Part shown: positions 6,384-6,573 of the stretch, one piece after another
How the letters are laid out: each line of letters starts with the position of its first letter
Numbering within the stretch: position 1 is the stretch's first letter
The notes under the pieces: model-generated
What the model was told of the DNA's origin: nothing
Databases searched by the model: none
What the model saw: only the letters and a program-made list of their open reading frames with translations
Translations under genes and position numbers: made by a program
Source of the DNA: JBAZOJ01 sp041648755
Lineage (GTDB): Bacteria; Planctomycetota; B143-G9
Length of the DNA stretch: 6,573 bases
Assembly (NCBI GenBank): GCA_041648755.1
Contig: JBAZOJ010000212.1
Span: forward strand, 1-6,573
Reading direction: 5' to 3'

Positions 6384-6444
6384 GCCCGGGCGAATGCCCA
6401 GCATCCCCTTGAAGGGTGACAACCCAGCTCTCGCCTTGAAGGCG
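6384..6444. repeat. Cluster of inverted repeats, possible remnant of a dispersed intergenic repeat
   Basis: GCCCGGGC (6384-6391) is a perfect palindrome, and GGGC-GAAT-GCCC (6388-6399) overlaps it as a hairpin. CCCTTGAAGGG (6406-6416) and CGCCTTGAAGGCG (6432-6444) are symmetrical apart from the central base and share the core CCTTGAAGG, with centres 27 bases apart. Such CCTTCAAGG and CCCGGGC-rich segments recall palindromic intergenic repeats found in many copies in some Planctomycetota, Verrucomicrobiota and similar genomes. That comparison is from memory and cannot be tested in this window. Confidence 0.45.
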
Positions 6445-6531
6445 CGCACGGGTATCGCCCCCATATGCGCTAACTTAAGTAACCAGCCTTGGATGGATCT
6501 GCCTTTTGCGTGTTCGAGGCGTGTCGCATAA

Positions 6532-6573
6532 ATGTCGGATAATCTTGGGGATTTGGAGTATCAGGGCATCAAA
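6532..6573 (+). CDS. Possible start of a plus-strand gene, cut by the window edge
   Basis: An ATG at 6532 opens a frame of 14 codons (MSDNLGDLEYQGIK) that is still open at the last base. A GAGG lies at 6516-6519, 12 bases before the ATG, which is farther than usual. No convincing -10/-35 pair was found for it. Too little is visible to name a product, and an ATG beyond the edge could be the real start. Confidence 0.35.
   Translation, partial: MSDNLGDLEYQGIK

Larger units (their letters stand above)
6166..6531. other. Divergent intergenic spacer rich in short repeats
   Basis: About 366 bases between the paralog A start and the plus-strand frame at 6532. Besides the gene A promoter it holds ATTGATGA twice (6223-6230, 6237-6244), a degenerate 7-bp tandem array (6287-6314), and a palindrome-dense segment (6384-6444). 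Reading frames that cross it on either strand give low-complexity or unconvincing proteins. No RNA gene was recognised. Confidence 0.6.

Noticed and set aside
6144..6464. 106-codon minus-strand open frame across the divergent spacer
   Set aside because: It runs through tandem and inverted repeats and overlaps the promoter and start of paralog A in another frame; its translation looks non-natural.

Overview
This is bacterial DNA of moderately high GC content: compact intact reading frames, ATG starts (possibly one GTG) and recognisable sigma70-type promoter elements. I cannot assign a species. The protein families brought to mind (a GLAAYDAWAEHL-type C-terminal domain, tail-anchored proteins with a P-I-R-R-Y-[KR]-V / LG[KR]APLR signature, and a very large all-helical protein) together with palindrome-rich intergenic repeats would suit Armatimonadota, Planctomycetota or Chloroflexota-like lineages. 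That is an impression from memory, not a result. No tRNA, rRNA, CRISPR array, transposase or integrase was seen.

Layout, left to right. Positions 3-590 (+) hold the C-terminal part of an uncharacterised protein whose frame is open to the window edge, followed by a weak hairpin-plus-T terminator. It converges with a very large minus-strand gene (686-4198, 1170 aa), which is predicted all-helical and has no recognisable catalytic motif. Upstream of it, also on the minus strand, are two tandem paralogous genes, B (4462-5205) and A (5380-6165). Each encodes a soluble helical N-terminal region, a conserved hydrophobic signature block and a C-terminal membrane segment. Beyond gene A is a roughly 370-base divergent spacer full of short direct and inverted repeats. 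A plus-strand reading frame begins at 6532 and runs off the window.

The three complete genes all read leftward (A, then B, then the large gene) but are separated by 174 and 263 bases, and each has its own candidate promoter, so a single tight operon is not indicated. The best regulatory signal in the window is in front of gene A: TTGACT, 17 bases, TATAAT, then only six bases before the ATG, which predicts a leaderless mRNA. The gene in front of the large ORF has an extended -10 (TGATATTAT) and a predicted 5' leader of about 150 nt.

No function can be proven from this sequence. The large protein, with codon use visibly different from the first gene, next to a duplicated pair of small membrane-anchored proteins, is the best candidate for an undescribed accessory (possibly conflict or defence related) module. 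The sequence alone does not establish that these three genes work together.
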